In this document: positions 43,425 through 51,997 of the stretch, piece after piece | How the letters are laid out: each line of letters opens with the position of its first letter | How positions within the stretch are numbered: position 1 is the stretch's first letter | Assembly (NCBI RefSeq): GCF_000299035.1 | Contig: NZ_JH921517.1 | Coordinates: 237,317 to 301,316 of the forward strand | Direction of reading: 5' to 3' | Length of the DNA stretch: 64,000 nucleotides | Origin: Bacillus bingmayongensis | GTDB taxonomy: Bacteria > Bacillota > Bacilli > Bacillales > Bacillaceae_G | The notes under the pieces: model-generated | Databases searched by the model: none | Told to the model about the DNA's origin: nothing | The model's input: the letters and a program-made list of their open reading frames with translations, nothing else | Translations under genes and position numbers: made by a program

Positions 43425-43872
43425 AGAGGGAGAAGCAGGATTTACGTTACTAGAAATGCTGTTATGTTTATTGTTTTTATCTATTTTCTTTCTCCTTATG
43501 CCGCGCCTCCATAGTTTATTTATCGAGAAACCATATTCGAAGCAAATAAATAGTTGGGAATGGGATGTGTTCATGGAGCAAGTACAATTAGAATTTCGGG
43601 AGAGTCAAATGGGGAAAGATGTCGAGTTAGAGAATCAAGAAGATCTACTCCTTTTTCAAATGAGTAATGGTGCTAACGTAACATATGAAGTGTTAGGAAA
43701 TAATATCGTGAGAAAAGTAAATACGCTAGGGATGGAAATTATATTACAAAAGGTAAGTTTGGTTTCTTATGATTTAACACCTAATATATTAACTATACAT
43801 GTGCAAGATATAAGCGGTAAAATGTATCACGGTGTAGCAACGCGTTACGCACCGATTGAGTTGAAAACATGA
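43411..43872 (+). CDS. comGF: Competence protein ComGF, minor pseudopilin
   Basis: A 153-residue minor pseudopilin with leader EAG|FTLLEMLLCLLFL (an A-G cleavage site as in ComGF elsewhere). Start chosen at ATG 43411; an ATG at 43378 in the same frame is possible. Overlaps comGE by 14 bp and comGG by 4 bp. Confidence 0.85.
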   Translation: MSKSREGEAGFTLLEMLLCLLFLSIFFLLMPRLHSLFIEKPYSKQINSWEWDVFMEQVQLEFRESQMGKDVELENQEDLLLFQMSNGANVTYEVLGNNIVRKVNTLGMEIILQKVSLVSYDLTPNILTIHVQDISGKMYHGVATRYAPIELKT

Positions 43873-44243
43873 GAAAACAAGATGGATTTGCGATGCCAGG
43901 AACATTAATTCTTCTTTTCTTACTGTTTTCATTCTTTATATATGAAATAAATATGTTGCAATCTGATCAAAGATTTTATAAGAAGACGCAGCAAAAATTT
44001 TTGTTAGAAGAGATTATTGATCAAGCAGTTTTCTCTATAAAGAAAGATTTGCAGGCAAAAGAACAAAATGATGTATTTTCATTTCAATATGAAAATGGTG
44101 AAGCGAGTGGCAATTATGCATTTGAAAATGAGATTGTATTTGTTACATTGCAGTGTATGACGAAACAAAAACGTCCCTATAAGGTGAACTTTCAGTACGA
44201 TAAAACAAATAAAAGAGTTATGAACTGGGTAGAAGAGCGATGA
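43869..44243 (+). CDS. comGG: Competence protein ComGG
   Basis: A 124-residue minor pseudopilin-associated protein: one N-terminal hydrophobic helix (GFAMPGTLILLFLLFSFFIY) and a soluble, charged remainder. The usual Glu5 is absent, as in ComGG of other bacilli. It overlaps comGF by 4 bp and ends the operon. Confidence 0.85.
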   Translation: MRKQDGFAMPGTLILLFLLFSFFIYEINMLQSDQRFYKKTQQKFLLEEIIDQAVFSIKKDLQAKEQNDVFSFQYENGEASGNYAFENEIVFVTLQCMTKQKRPYKVNFQYDKTNKRVMNWVEER

Positions 44244-44261
44244 GGAAGAAGTTTCATTACC

Positions 44262-44310
44262 ATTACGTTTTGTTCTTGATACAAAATTAAGGACAAAACG
44301 TTTTTTACTA
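44262..44310 (+). terminator. Terminator of the comG operon
   Basis: ACGTTTTGTTCTT pairs with AAGGACAAAACGT (11+ bp), followed by TTTTT. Confidence 0.82.
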
Positions 44311-44410
44311 ATTTGCGCAAGTAGTATATAAAATAAACCACATCAGCCCATATTTCGTTATAATACAAATAATTAAACAATGACTAAATTGACAGAAAAG
44401 AGGTAACAAA

Positions 44411-44908
44411 ATGCAGTCCATTTACATAACAGGATTTATGGGAGCCGGAAAAACAACAATTGGGAAGATGCTAAGTAAGCAACTTCATATTCCAGTTGTA
44501 GATACAGATCAGAAAATCGAAGAGAAGCGAGGGAAGGTCATTCGCGATATTTTTGCAGAAGAAGGAGAAAGCAGTTTTCGTGAATACGAAAGTGAAATGC
44601 TGCGTTCGCTACCTACAAGTAATTTAATCATTACAACTGGTGGTGGCATCGTTGAACGCGCAGAGAATCGCCAGTGGATGAAAGAGAACGGAACGGTTGT
44701 GTATTTATATTGTGATCCGTATGTTATCGCAGAACGTCTACGTGAAGATACAACGCGTCCATTATTTCAAAAAGAAAATATAGAAGCGTTTGTAGAGAAA
44801 TTTGCGGGGCGTCGGGCATATTATGAAGAAGCCCATATACATATTGATACAACAAATAAAAGTGTGGAAGAGATTATAGAAGAGCTAATCTGTAAGATTA
44901 ATGTGTAA
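44411..44908 (+). CDS. aroK: Shikimate kinase
   Basis: A 165-residue NMP-kinase-fold enzyme that phosphorylates shikimate in aromatic amino acid synthesis. Walker [12 protein letters not shown], shikimate-binding [11 protein letters not shown] and FREYES, GGGIV, and the lid region REDTTRPLF are all present. RBS AGAGGTAAC. It is downstream of comG as in related bacilli. Confidence 0.94.
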   Translation: MQSIYITGFMGAGKTTIGKMLSKQLHIPVVDTDQKIEEKRGKVIRDIFAEEGESSFREYESEMLRSLPTSNLIITTGGGIVERAENRQWMKENGTVVYLYCDPYVIAERLREDTTRPLFQKENIEAFVEKFAGRRAYYEEAHIHIDTTNKSVEEIIEELICKINV

Positions 44909-44947
44909 AAAAAGTGGACATAATAATCAAGTAGAGGTGATGATAAT

Positions 44948-45148
44948 ATGTCTACTAATGATTATGTGCGTTTTGTGACGCAACAATTTGTATCATATAT
45001 GGATGCTCCCAAAGAGGATCGAAAGCAGAAGAAAGAACAACGCCGTGCTGAAAAAGCACCGTTTTTAAACAGATGGTTTGGTATGATGCCGCTTAGCGCA
45101 GCTTTGTTTTATCAAAATGTAAAGAAGAAAAGAAAGAAAACAAGTTAA
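44948..45148 (+). CDS. yqzE: YqzE family protein
   Basis: A 66-residue, highly basic protein (residues 19-34 and the last eight are rich in K and R) matching the YqzE family found next to comG in bacilli. Function unknown. ATG at 44948 after AGAGGTGATG, 39 bp behind aroK. Confidence 0.8.
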   Translation: MSTNDYVRFVTQQFVSYMDAPKEDRKQKKEQRRAEKAPFLNRWFGMMPLSAALFYQNVKKKRKKTS

Positions 45149-45247
45149 TAAAAATTGGAATGATTTACCGCTAGTAATGGTGCTGAGTGGTATAGTAAAA
45201 TTTTGGAGATGAGTGTATACTTGTCATCGATTCGACAGATCAACCTA

Positions 45248-45292
45248 TAAAAAATCCCTCGGCGTAATGTTGCGCCGGGGGATTTTTATTAT
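45248..45292 (+). terminator. Terminator after yqzE
   Basis: AAAAATCCC-T-CGGCG pairs with CGCCG-G-GGGATTTTT, then a T-rich run. May also stop the convergent membrane protein gene. Confidence 0.82.
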
Positions 45293-45311
45293 TTTTTTGA
45301 TAATTTATACC

Positions 45312-45944
45312 TTATTGGGTAGACTCATTCTGTTCAGTTACCGCGTGTATTTTATTATTTACCCATACAAATCCTATGCCAATACATATGGAGATTCCCC
45401 AACCAACAGCGGTCATGATTGCTCTCATTTCACCATATCCTTCTACACCAAAAACAGAGATGAAATAGATTTTTAAAAAGCTTTTTAAAATGAATTGTAA
45501 ACCGAAAAATAGTGTTAAATACTGCAGTGCTGGATATATGCGTTTATCGCGGTAAAGGGCACGACTCTTATCTCGGTCATGTCCTTGCAAGGCTGCGATA
45601 TCAGCTGCGAAATATAACATGAGGGGTTTCTTAATAAAGATTGTACAGATGACAATGCATCCAAGTACGATATGGTAATATGCGTCATTCCAAAGCATTC
45701 GCTCAGCAGAGCCAGATAGTAAGTCTACTGTCGTGTTAGCAATGAGGGTAATCAGAATAAAGAACCCTGTAATGTTGAACTGCTTTTCTTTTTTAAAGCA
45801 GTACAGTGTATAAAGAATTCCCGGTACGGAGGAAATAAGCATTGCATAATAAGGATCAATATGTGTTTTTGCAAATTTCCAAAGGACAAAAGGGAAGATG
45901 AGATAAAAGACAATGTCGAATATAGCTTTCTTATTTTGATTCAT
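45312..45944 (-). CDS. VC0807-family-like membrane protein
   Basis: A 210-residue polytopic membrane protein with about six helices. The intervening LQGHDRDKSRALYRDKRIYPA loop, split here by position near residues 125-145, is charged and probably cytoplasmic. It resembles VC0807-family proteins, whose role is unknown. ATG at 45944 preceded by AAGGAGGCC. Confidence 0.65.
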   Translation of the reverse strand: MNQNKKAIFDIVFYLIFPFVLWKFAKTHIDPYYAMLISSVPGILYTLYCFKKEKQFNITGFFILITLIANTTVDLLSGSAERMLWNDAYYHIVLGCIVICTIFIKKPLMLYFAADIAALQGHDRDKSRALYRDKRIYPALQYLTLFFGLQFILKSFLKIYFISVFGVEGYGEMRAIMTAVGWGISICIGIGFVWVNNKIHAVTEQNESTQ

Positions 45945-46026
45945 TGTAGGCCTCCTTAAGTGATAGGTATATTTTACAATATAATTTCTGAATATTGTAC
46001 ATGATTAATTGATAATCGAAATCAAA

Positions 46027-46041
46027 TTAAAATAATTTTAA
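46027..46041. promoter_or_regulatory. PerR-like box 1 upstream of ykuU
   Basis: TTAAAATAATTTTAA matches 12 of 14 defined positions of TTATAAT-N-ATTATAA and is the centre of a perfect 21-bp inverted repeat (46024-46044). Confidence 0.5.
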
Positions 46042-46048
46042 TTTAGTA

Positions 46049-46078
46049 TTGACTTTAATTTGATAACTTGTATATAAT
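46049..46078 (+). promoter_or_regulatory. Promoter of ykuU
   Basis: TTGACT (46049-46054) and TATAAT (46073-46078), 18 bp apart, flanked by two PerR-like palindromes. Confidence 0.7.
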
Positions 46079-46083
46079 ACAAA

Positions 46084-46098
46084 TTGTAATCATTATAA
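46084..46098. promoter_or_regulatory. PerR-like box 2 upstream of ykuU
   Basis: TTGTAATCATTATAA differs from the PerR consensus at one base. It lies at the predicted transcription start, so binding would repress ykuU. Confidence 0.65.
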
Positions 46099-46142
46099 AT
46101 TAGAAATTAATCTCAATTAGTTTTAGGAGGATGAATATAGAT

Positions 46143-46685
46143 ATGACAAAACGTTTAGTAGGGAAACAAGCACCACGTTTCGAAATGAATGCAGTAATGC
46201 CAAATAAAGAATTTAAAAATGTTAGTTTAGAAGAAAACATGAAAAATGATAAATGGACAGTATTATACTTCTATCCAATGGACTTTACTTTCGTTTGTCC
46301 AACAGAAATTATTGCACTATCTGATCGCTACGATGAGTTCGAAGATTTAGATGCAGAAGTAATCGGTGTTTCTACAGATACAGTACACACACACTTAGCA
46401 TGGATTAACACAGATCGTACAAAAAATGGTTTAGGCGACTTACGTTACCCATTAGCAGCGGATACAAACCATGTTGTATCAAGCGAATACGGCGTGTTAT
46501 TAGAAGACGAAGGAATCGCACTACGTGGATTATTTATCATTAGCCCAGAAGGCGAATTAATGTACCAAGTTGTACACCATAACAATATTGGACGTGAAGT
46601 AGACGAAGTATTACGTGTTCTTCAAGCACTGCAAACAGGCGGGCTTTGCCCAGCGAACTGGAAACCAGGACAAGAAACTCTATAA
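46143..46685 (+). CDS. ykuU: 2-Cys peroxiredoxin YkuU
   Basis: A 180-residue AhpC/Prx1-type peroxiredoxin reducing hydrogen peroxide and organic peroxides in the cytoplasm. The peroxidatic Cys52 is in TFVCPTE and the resolving Cys169 in GGLCPANW. Sequence and length match B. subtilis YkuU nearly throughout. I chose ATG 46143 (AGGAGG 13 bases upstream); an earlier ATG lies on top of the binding site. PerR-like boxes suggest peroxide induction. It is paired with ykuV as in B. subtilis, but a repeat lies between them. Confidence 0.94.
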   Translation: MTKRLVGKQAPRFEMNAVMPNKEFKNVSLEENMKNDKWTVLYFYPMDFTFVCPTEIIALSDRYDEFEDLDAEVIGVSTDTVHTHLAWINTDRTKNGLGDLRYPLAADTNHVVSSEYGVLLEDEGIALRGLFIISPEGELMYQVVHHNNIGREVDEVLRVLQALQTGGLCPANWKPGQETL

Positions 46686-46844
46686 TTTATCCCGCTATTT
46701 GCGGGCAGTAAGACCCCCACCTCAAAATTCAGCAAGAGCAAAGAAGTTAGGTGGGAGATTAACTGCACGTAAAAGCCCGATTGGTGCGGGCTGATAATCA
46801 GTGGGGGATGAAGAAAAACCCTACTGATTAAAGTTTCACTTTAT
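46686..46844 (-). repeat. bcr1-type repeat, copy D
   Basis: A 159-bp full-length copy in reverse orientation. Its first base directly follows the ykuU stop codon, and its last (CACTTTAT) is 7 bases before the ribosome binding site of ykuV. Internal hairpin arms and ends match copies B and C. Confidence 0.82.
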
Positions 46845-46867
46845 AAGTCATAGGAGGAATAGATAGA

Positions 46868-47320
46868 ATGAAATTACGTGAACAAATGCCATCATTAGAA
46901 GGTGCAACAGAAATTTTAAATGACGCAGTAACGAGTGAAGATTTAATTGGAAATAAGCCGACATTAATTCACTTTTGGTCTGTAAGCTGTTACTTATGTA
47001 AAGAAGCGATGCCAGAAGTAAATGAATTACGTGATGAGTACGATGATCGCTTAAACGTTGTAGCGGTTCATATGCCTCGTTCAGAAGAAGATTTAGACTT
47101 AGCAGTAATTGAAAAAATGGCAGAAAGCCATGACATCATTCAACCAATTTTAGTTGATAGCAAACATGCGATTACAGATGCATTTGAAAATAAATATGTT
47201 CCTGCTTACTATGTATTTGATAAAGATGGTAAGCTTCGTCATTTCCAAGCGGGTGGAAGCGGTATGCCAATGCTTCGTAAACGTCTTGAGCGTGTATTAA
47301 ACGAAGCAAACGAAGCGTAA
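46868..47320 (+). CDS. ykuV: Thioredoxin-like protein YkuV
   Basis: A 150-residue thiol-disulfide oxidoreductase. The active site is CYLC (in WSVSCYLCKEAMPE), followed by the cis-proline VPAYYVF and DKDGKLRHFQAGGSG. It matches B. subtilis YkuV, a cytosolic thioredoxin-fold protein. It probably reduces YkuU or another peroxidase (inference from pairing). RBS TAGGAGGAA. Confidence 0.92.
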   Translation: MKLREQMPSLEGATEILNDAVTSEDLIGNKPTLIHFWSVSCYLCKEAMPEVNELRDEYDDRLNVVAVHMPRSEEDLDLAVIEKMAESHDIIQPILVDSKHAITDAFENKYVPAYYVFDKDGKLRHFQAGGSGMPMLRKRLERVLNEANEA

Positions 47321-47337
47321 GTCATAGTTTAGTAGAA

Positions 47338-47375
47338 ATAAAAAAGATTGCCACTAGCGTGGTAATCTTTTTTAT
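47338..47375 (+). terminator. Terminator after ykuV
   Basis: AAAAAGATT-G-CCAC-TAGC-GTGG-T-AATCTTTTTT hairpin with one mismatch. Confidence 0.82.
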
Positions 47376-47565
47376 TATATAATAATTAAAACGCTTTCAT
47401 TTTTTAAAAGTTTGTTCACAAAATTGACGAAAACTTAAGTTATTCCTATCGTCATGTTGTTTTATAATGAAACTAATCATCTATACATGCATACAATATT
47501 GTGAAATAAATAACATAAATAATCTATATAAATGTAAACGTTATCAAAAAAGAGAGGTGGAGACA

Positions 47566-47793
47566 ATGAGTAAATTTTTCTTCAATCATAATCCAGCAAC
47601 AATAGAGGATGGAAGGCTTGTAGAATATGCTGAAATTATTTATGGTGAAGGTGGCCGTTCTGTATTAGAAAATTTAATGGTGAAAGCATCTATCAGGTTG
47701 CGTGATCGTTATCCGCATAAATCTGACGAACAGATCTCTCATCTCGTAAATCAAGGCTTACACGATATGTTTCAGAAATATGTGAAGGAATAA
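47566..47793 (+). CDS. Hypothetical protein
   Basis: A 75-residue soluble protein (MSKFFFNHNPATIEDG...) with a helical centre and no domain I recognise. ATG 47566 follows AGAGAGGTGGAG; the upstream open frame has no site. Own terminator at 47791. Confidence 0.6.
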   Translation: MSKFFFNHNPATIEDGRLVEYAEIIYGEGGRSVLENLMVKASIRLRDRYPHKSDEQISHLVNQGLHDMFQKYVKE

Positions 47794-47818
47794 GAGGAGC
47801 GAAAAGCTTCTCTTATTT
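47791..47818 (+). terminator. Terminator
   Basis: AAGAG-G-AGC-GAAAA-GCT-T-CTCTT, followed by ATTTTTG. Confidence 0.7.
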
Positions 47819-47884
47819 TTGTATAAGGATTGCCCCTCTAGCTGACAATAAGAATGAATTTGAAAAACATAAGGGGTGAAAGAG

Positions 47885-48031
47885 ATGAGTAATGGCGTAG
47901 GACGTTCGAAAAAGAATCTTCCAACAGATGCAAACCATGTAAGTGCAAAAGACAGAGAATATCAAAAGCGAATGACAGAAAAGCAGCAACAAGAACATAA
48001 CGATGGCCGGAAGTATAATGGGAAAATATAA
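47885..48031 (+). CDS. Small hydrophilic protein
   Basis: A 48-residue, very hydrophilic protein (MSNGVGRSKKNLPTDANHVS...), rich in K, Q and N, with no cysteine, tryptophan or hydrophobic core. AGGGGTGAAAGAG precedes the ATG. The composition is like small spore-associated proteins but I recognise no family. Confidence 0.6.
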   Translation: MSNGVGRSKKNLPTDANHVSAKDREYQKRMTEKQQQEHNDGRKYNGKI

Positions 48032-48064
48032 GAAAAGCTCCTTCTCATATGAAGGGGCTTTTCT
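48032..48064. terminator. Bidirectional terminator
   Basis: AAAAGCTCCTTC pairs with GAAGGGGCTTTT around TCATAT, overlapping the end of the convergent yqhG-like gene. Confidence 0.78.
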
Positions 48065-48857
48065 CATGAAAAAAATGATTAGCGGTTACATAAAAGAGCC
48101 CACCATTTATAATTTGCATTGTAATATGCGGTTCGTATTGCTCTTGTAATGCTTGCTTTTCTATTTCGTAGCTTTCGGGAAGCGCTTCACTTTCTTCGTA
48201 AAAGCGATTTAGAAGTGCTAAATCATGATTCCAGCGTACACGTGCTTCTTCAGCCCATGTATGATCATCTGCTGCGATAAGGTTTTTTAATGCATCTTCT
48301 ATTCGCTGTAATCCACTTTGTGGTTTAATAATTGGAGTAAGTGTAAAACTGAAATCTGGTATTTTTGGCGTGAGCCGAATTTTTGCTAATGTTTCATGAA
48401 AGTTTGTAATCATTGTTCCAGAAATAAGATGAATCCCAATAGAATGAAGCATGTCTTTCTTTCGATCGCATTGATAACATACTTTTACATTGACACCAAG
48501 CCATGGATGAAGTGGTGTATGAGTTGTACCACCTGAATTCACTTCTTCGAATAAACGTATGTATGATCCGAGTTCTTTTGTTGTTTGAAAGATTTGATGC
48601 AGGCGAGGAGAGCCGTAGTGAATAAGCTCACCCTCCTCTTCGTCATTCTCTGGATCTGTAATGAGAGTGAGTCGCATGGGATTTGGTATACCGCCTGTTT
48701 TCTCAAGGTAATGCCAATAAAAAGGGCGATTCATCAATAGTTTATCCATCTCAATTGTTAATTGTACATCTAGTAGATGCGGGGAACGCTGGGAAATTTC
48801 ACAGTCGTTTGCCTCAAAAAAACCCCATAAGTAATTATGAATTTCATGTTGCTGCAT
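48045..48857 (-). CDS. yqhG: YqhG family protein
   Basis: A 270-residue soluble protein with the conserved start NYLWGFFEANDCEI and YWHYLEKTGG region of the YqhG family. Function unknown; it always travels with the SNF2 helicase yqhH, suggesting a joint role. It begins within the last 14 bp of yqhH (RBS GAGGTG). It includes a CYQCDRKKD pair of cysteines. Confidence 0.85.
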   Translation of the reverse strand: MQQHEIHNYLWGFFEANDCEISQRSPHLLDVQLTIEMDKLLMNRPFYWHYLEKTGGIPNPMRLTLITDPENDEEEGELIHYGSPRLHQIFQTTKELGSYIRLFEEVNSGGTTHTPLHPWLGVNVKVCYQCDRKKDMLHSIGIHLISGTMITNFHETLAKIRLTPKIPDFSFTLTPIIKPQSGLQRIEDALKNLIAADDHTWAEEARVRWNHDLALLNRFYEESEALPESYEIEKQALQEQYEPHITMQIINGGLFYVTANHFFHEKSPFI

Positions 48858-50526
48858 AACCTTGCACCTCTGCTTCGTTTCTCTTCGCAAAGTCGATGAT
48901 AGACGTTAAATTTTCCATCTTAATTCGAATTTCTCCTTCACTCTTTGACCCTGCGAAAATCTCTTGAATATGCGCATCGATATTTTTCATATTGATTCTT
49001 GTTAAAATCTCATCAAGTTCACCGATGACTCGCTCAAATAAATTGATTTTTTCATATAGAAGTTTCAAGATATGTTCTTCAACTGTATGTTTTGTTGCTA
49101 GGTTATAAATATGGACATCATTTTTTTGACCAAGCCTATGAATACGTCCAATCCGCTGTTCAAGCCGCATCGGATTCCAAGGCAAGTCATAGTTAATCAT
49201 ATGACTACAAAATTGTAAGTTAATTCCTTCACCGCCTGCTTCTGTTGCGATTAACACTTGCGCATGATTTTGGAAGAGTTCTTTCATCCAATCTTTTTTT
49301 CCGCGTTTGAATCCACCTCGAAAGGGAACAGATGAAATACCATGTTGTTTTAAAAACCATTGTAAATACATTTGCGTTGCTCTGTATTCTGTAAAGATGA
49401 CGACTTTATCATTAATTTCTTTTATAAGTTCTAGTGCTTGATTTGCTTTTGAATTAAAAGGAATATGATTGATTTTATTCATTAAAACATCGATATATGG
49501 GTCTGGTATATAATTCTCATTTTCTTTTTGTCTTTTTTCCACATGCTTTTTGAGTGAGTAATAAACCGCTTCACGGCTACTACATACCTCTCGTTTCAAA
49601 GTTAATGATGAAAAGGCAGAGGTAAAAGCGTCTTGTCCTTTCCAATTTTCAATTGCATCATATAAAGCTTGCTCTTCCTCATTAAAATCAATAAATATTG
49701 TGCGGACGTGTCTTTTCGGCCATTCGATCCCCGTACCATTTCGCCGATTTCTTACCATCACTTTGTTAATGAGTGCTTTTAAATCTTCATCTGACTCCGG
49801 TGAACGATTTTTGGAAGCATAATATTCTTCGAAGTTAGATTGATTCCCTAAATGACCTGGTTTTAATAAGGAAACAAGATTAAAGATTTCATCGATTTTG
49901 TTTTGGACAGGTGTTGCGGTTAGTAATAAACAAAACTTCTTTTTTAGACGCTGCGCAAATTCATAGTTTTTTGTTTTATTATTTTTGAGTTTATGTGCCT
50001 CATCAATAATGATGAGATCATACTCTAAGTTTAAAACGATATCACGATGCGGTGAACGCTTTGCTGTATCAATGGATGAAACGATGACGTCAGCTTGTTC
50101 CCACGAGTAGCTTTTTCTCTGGGCAACTGCAGGGATAAAAAACTTTGTGTTGAGTTCATATGCCCACTGGGAAACAAGGGAGGCTGGAACGAGTATAAGT
50201 ACTTTTTTAACAAGACCGCGCACCATATATTCTTTTAAAATAAGACCTGCTTCAATTGTTTTTCCAAGCCCAACTTCATCTGCTAGTATTGCTTTTCCAT
50301 TCATTTGCTCAATAACAGTTTGTGCTACTTCTAGCTGATGAGGAAGCGGCGTGAAATGAGATAAGTGTTTCGGTGCTTGTAAACCATCAAATGTAGGGAC
50401 AAGCAATGATTTTTCTGTTTTATAGGCTAAATCATATAGTTCCCAATTTGTCCAAGGGCCGTCTTCATCAATTCGTTTTAAAAAATTATTTTGCCATGTC
50501 CGATCTACGGAAATATCGACATTCAT
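48844..50526 (-). CDS. yqhH: SNF2-family helicase YqhH
   Basis: A 560-residue SF2 translocase. Motif I is LADEVGLGKTIEAG, motif II LIIIDEAHKLKN, motif III LLLTATPVQNK, then the C-terminal half with TEAGGEGINLQFC and RIGRIHRLGQ. It is a RapA/HepA-like DNA or RNA polymerase remodelling ATPase by family; the target is unknown. Overlaps yqhG by 14 bp and is divergent from the gcv operon. Confidence 0.92.
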   Translation of the reverse strand: MNVDISVDRTWQNNFLKRIDEDGPWTNWELYDLAYKTEKSLLVPTFDGLQAPKHLSHFTPLPHQLEVAQTVIEQMNGKAILADEVGLGKTIEAGLILKEYMVRGLVKKVLILVPASLVSQWAYELNTKFFIPAVAQRKSYSWEQADVIVSSIDTAKRSPHRDIVLNLEYDLIIIDEAHKLKNNKTKNYEFAQRLKKKFCLLLTATPVQNKIDEIFNLVSLLKPGHLGNQSNFEEYYASKNRSPESDEDLKALINKVMVRNRRNGTGIEWPKRHVRTIFIDFNEEEQALYDAIENWKGQDAFTSAFSSLTLKREVCSSREAVYYSLKKHVEKRQKENENYIPDPYIDVLMNKINHIPFNSKANQALELIKEINDKVVIFTEYRATQMYLQWFLKQHGISSVPFRGGFKRGKKDWMKELFQNHAQVLIATEAGGEGINLQFCSHMINYDLPWNPMRLEQRIGRIHRLGQKNDVHIYNLATKHTVEEHILKLLYEKINLFERVIGELDEILTRINMKNIDAHIQEIFAGSKSEGEIRIKMENLTSIIDFAKRNEAEVQGYAAT

Positions 50527-50591
50527 TGAAACTCTCCCACCTTCTGTAAACTAAAACGGTTATTGTTATACCCTTCACCAAAAACTATAAT

Positions 50592-50665
50592 TTCTAGCAT
50601 TTTCAGGTGAAGTCGTTTTTGTAAGTATAAGAATAAAAAATTCCAAATTATTTTTTATGCTAGAA
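50592..50665. promoter_or_regulatory. Inverted repeat across the gcvT promoter
   Basis: TTCTAGCAT (50592-50600) and ATGCTAGAA (50657-50665) are perfect inverted copies. The second covers the extended -10 element TGC-TAGAAT (50658-50666) of the probable gcvT promoter. No good -35 is visible. Confidence 0.4.
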
Positions 50666-50710
50666 TATTGATGAAATAGATCGAAAAATGTTAGGATAAT
50701 GGTGTGAAAT

Positions 50711-50812
50711 GTATGGAATCTTTCGTATTTTATCCAAGAAAGTACTTTTTTATTTACGCTTTCATAAAAAAATGCATTGAGATTCCGTATATCCCATCTT
50801 TTCTGGATAAAA
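50711..50812 (+). other. gcvT leader with two interleaved stems
   Basis: Stem A pairs 50711-50721 (GTATGGAATCT) with 50780-50790 (AGATTCCGTAT). Stem B pairs 50728-50741 (TTTTATCCAAGAAA) with 50799-50812 (TTTTCTGGATAAAA), one mismatch. The order A-B-A'-B' permits a pseudoknot or two exclusive folds. The glycine riboswitch expected here in B. subtilis (GGAGAG, CCGAAGG) is not visible anywhere in 50527-50876. Confidence 0.5.
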
Positions 50813-50876
50813 AATGTTTAGGTACGGGAAGCCAACTTTTATTGATTTGTCATAGACAGCATAAGGGGGAAAGAAC

Positions 50877-51977
50877 ATGATTACATTACAACGTACACCG
50901 CTATTTGATGTTTACGCGAAGTATGGTGGAAAAACAATCGACTTTGGTGGTTGGGAATTACCAGTTCAATTTTCAAGTATTAAAGAAGAGCACGAGGCTG
51001 TTCGCACAGCAGCGGGTCTGTTTGATGTGTCTCACATGGGAGAAGTTGAAGTCACAGGTGCAGATAGTTTAGCATTTTTACAACGTGTTGTTACAAATGA
51101 CGTTTCTACCTTAAAGGTAGGAGGCGCACAATATACAGCAATGTGTTACGAAAATGGTGGTACTGTAGATGATTTGTTAATCTACAAACGTGACGAAGAA
51201 GACTACTTATTAGTAATCAATGCATCGAATATCGAGAAAGATTACGAATGGTTAGCAAGTCATGTAATTGGCGATACGAAAGTAGTCAATGTTTCTAGTG
51301 AAATTGCACAGCTTGCAATTCAAGGACCAAAAGCAGAAGGCATTTTACAAAAAGTTGTGTCAGAAGATTTAAAAGAAATTAAGTTCTTTAAATTTAAAAA
51401 CGATGTTCTTGTAGATGGCACTCCTGCCCTTGTATCACGCACTGGTTATACAGGTGAAGACGGATTTGAAATTTACTGCAAGAGTGAAGATGCTGCAAAA
51501 CTTTGGGAGAAACTTCTTGAAGTTGGAGCAGAAGACGGCTTAAAACCATGTGGTTTAGGAGCACGTGATACACTTCGTTTTGAAGCAACACTTCCACTTT
51601 ATGGGCAAGAATTATCGAAAGATATTACACCAATTGAAGCTGGAATTGGTTTTGCAGTAAAAACAAACAAAGAGGTAGATTTCTTTGGGAAAGAAACACT
51701 AAAAGAATACAAAGAAAACGGTGCACCTCGTAAATTAGTCGGCATCGAAGTAATTGAGCGCGGTATTCCTCGTACGCATTATCCTGTATATGTAGGCGAA
51801 GAAAAAATCGGGGAAGTTACAAGTGGCACACAATCTCCAACGTTAAAGAAAAGTATTGGTTTAGCATTAGTTGATGTAAAATACGCAGCAGTTGATACAG
51901 AAGTAGAAATTGAGATTCGTAATAAACGCGTCAAAGCAGTAGTCGTTCCAACACCATTTTACAAACGTTCAAAGTAA
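50877..51977 (+). CDS. gcvT: Aminomethyltransferase, glycine cleavage T protein
   Basis: A 366-residue folate-binding T protein. It transfers the methylene group of glycine to tetrahydrofolate, releasing ammonia from the lipoylated H protein. N-terminal [19 protein letters not shown], folate-binding [11 protein letters not shown] and [17 protein letters not shown] are all present. RBS AAGGGGGAAAG. First gene of gcvT-gcvPA-gcvPB. Confidence 0.96.
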   Translation: MITLQRTPLFDVYAKYGGKTIDFGGWELPVQFSSIKEEHEAVRTAAGLFDVSHMGEVEVTGADSLAFLQRVVTNDVSTLKVGGAQYTAMCYENGGTVDDLLIYKRDEEDYLLVINASNIEKDYEWLASHVIGDTKVVNVSSEIAQLAIQGPKAEGILQKVVSEDLKEIKFFKFKNDVLVDGTPALVSRTGYTGEDGFEIYCKSEDAAKLWEKLLEVGAEDGLKPCGLGARDTLRFEATLPLYGQELSKDITPIEAGIGFAVKTNKEVDFFGKETLKEYKENGAPRKLVGIEVIERGIPRTHYPVYVGEEKIGEVTSGTQSPTLKKSIGLALVDVKYAAVDTEVEIEIRNKRVKAVVVPTPFYKRSK

Positions 51978-51997
51978 CGGGGAGAGGGGTAGATTTC

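Noticed and set aside
5900-46844. CRISPR array or phage-type repeats
   Set aside because: The five similar repeats are far apart in both orientations, with no spacers and no cas genes.
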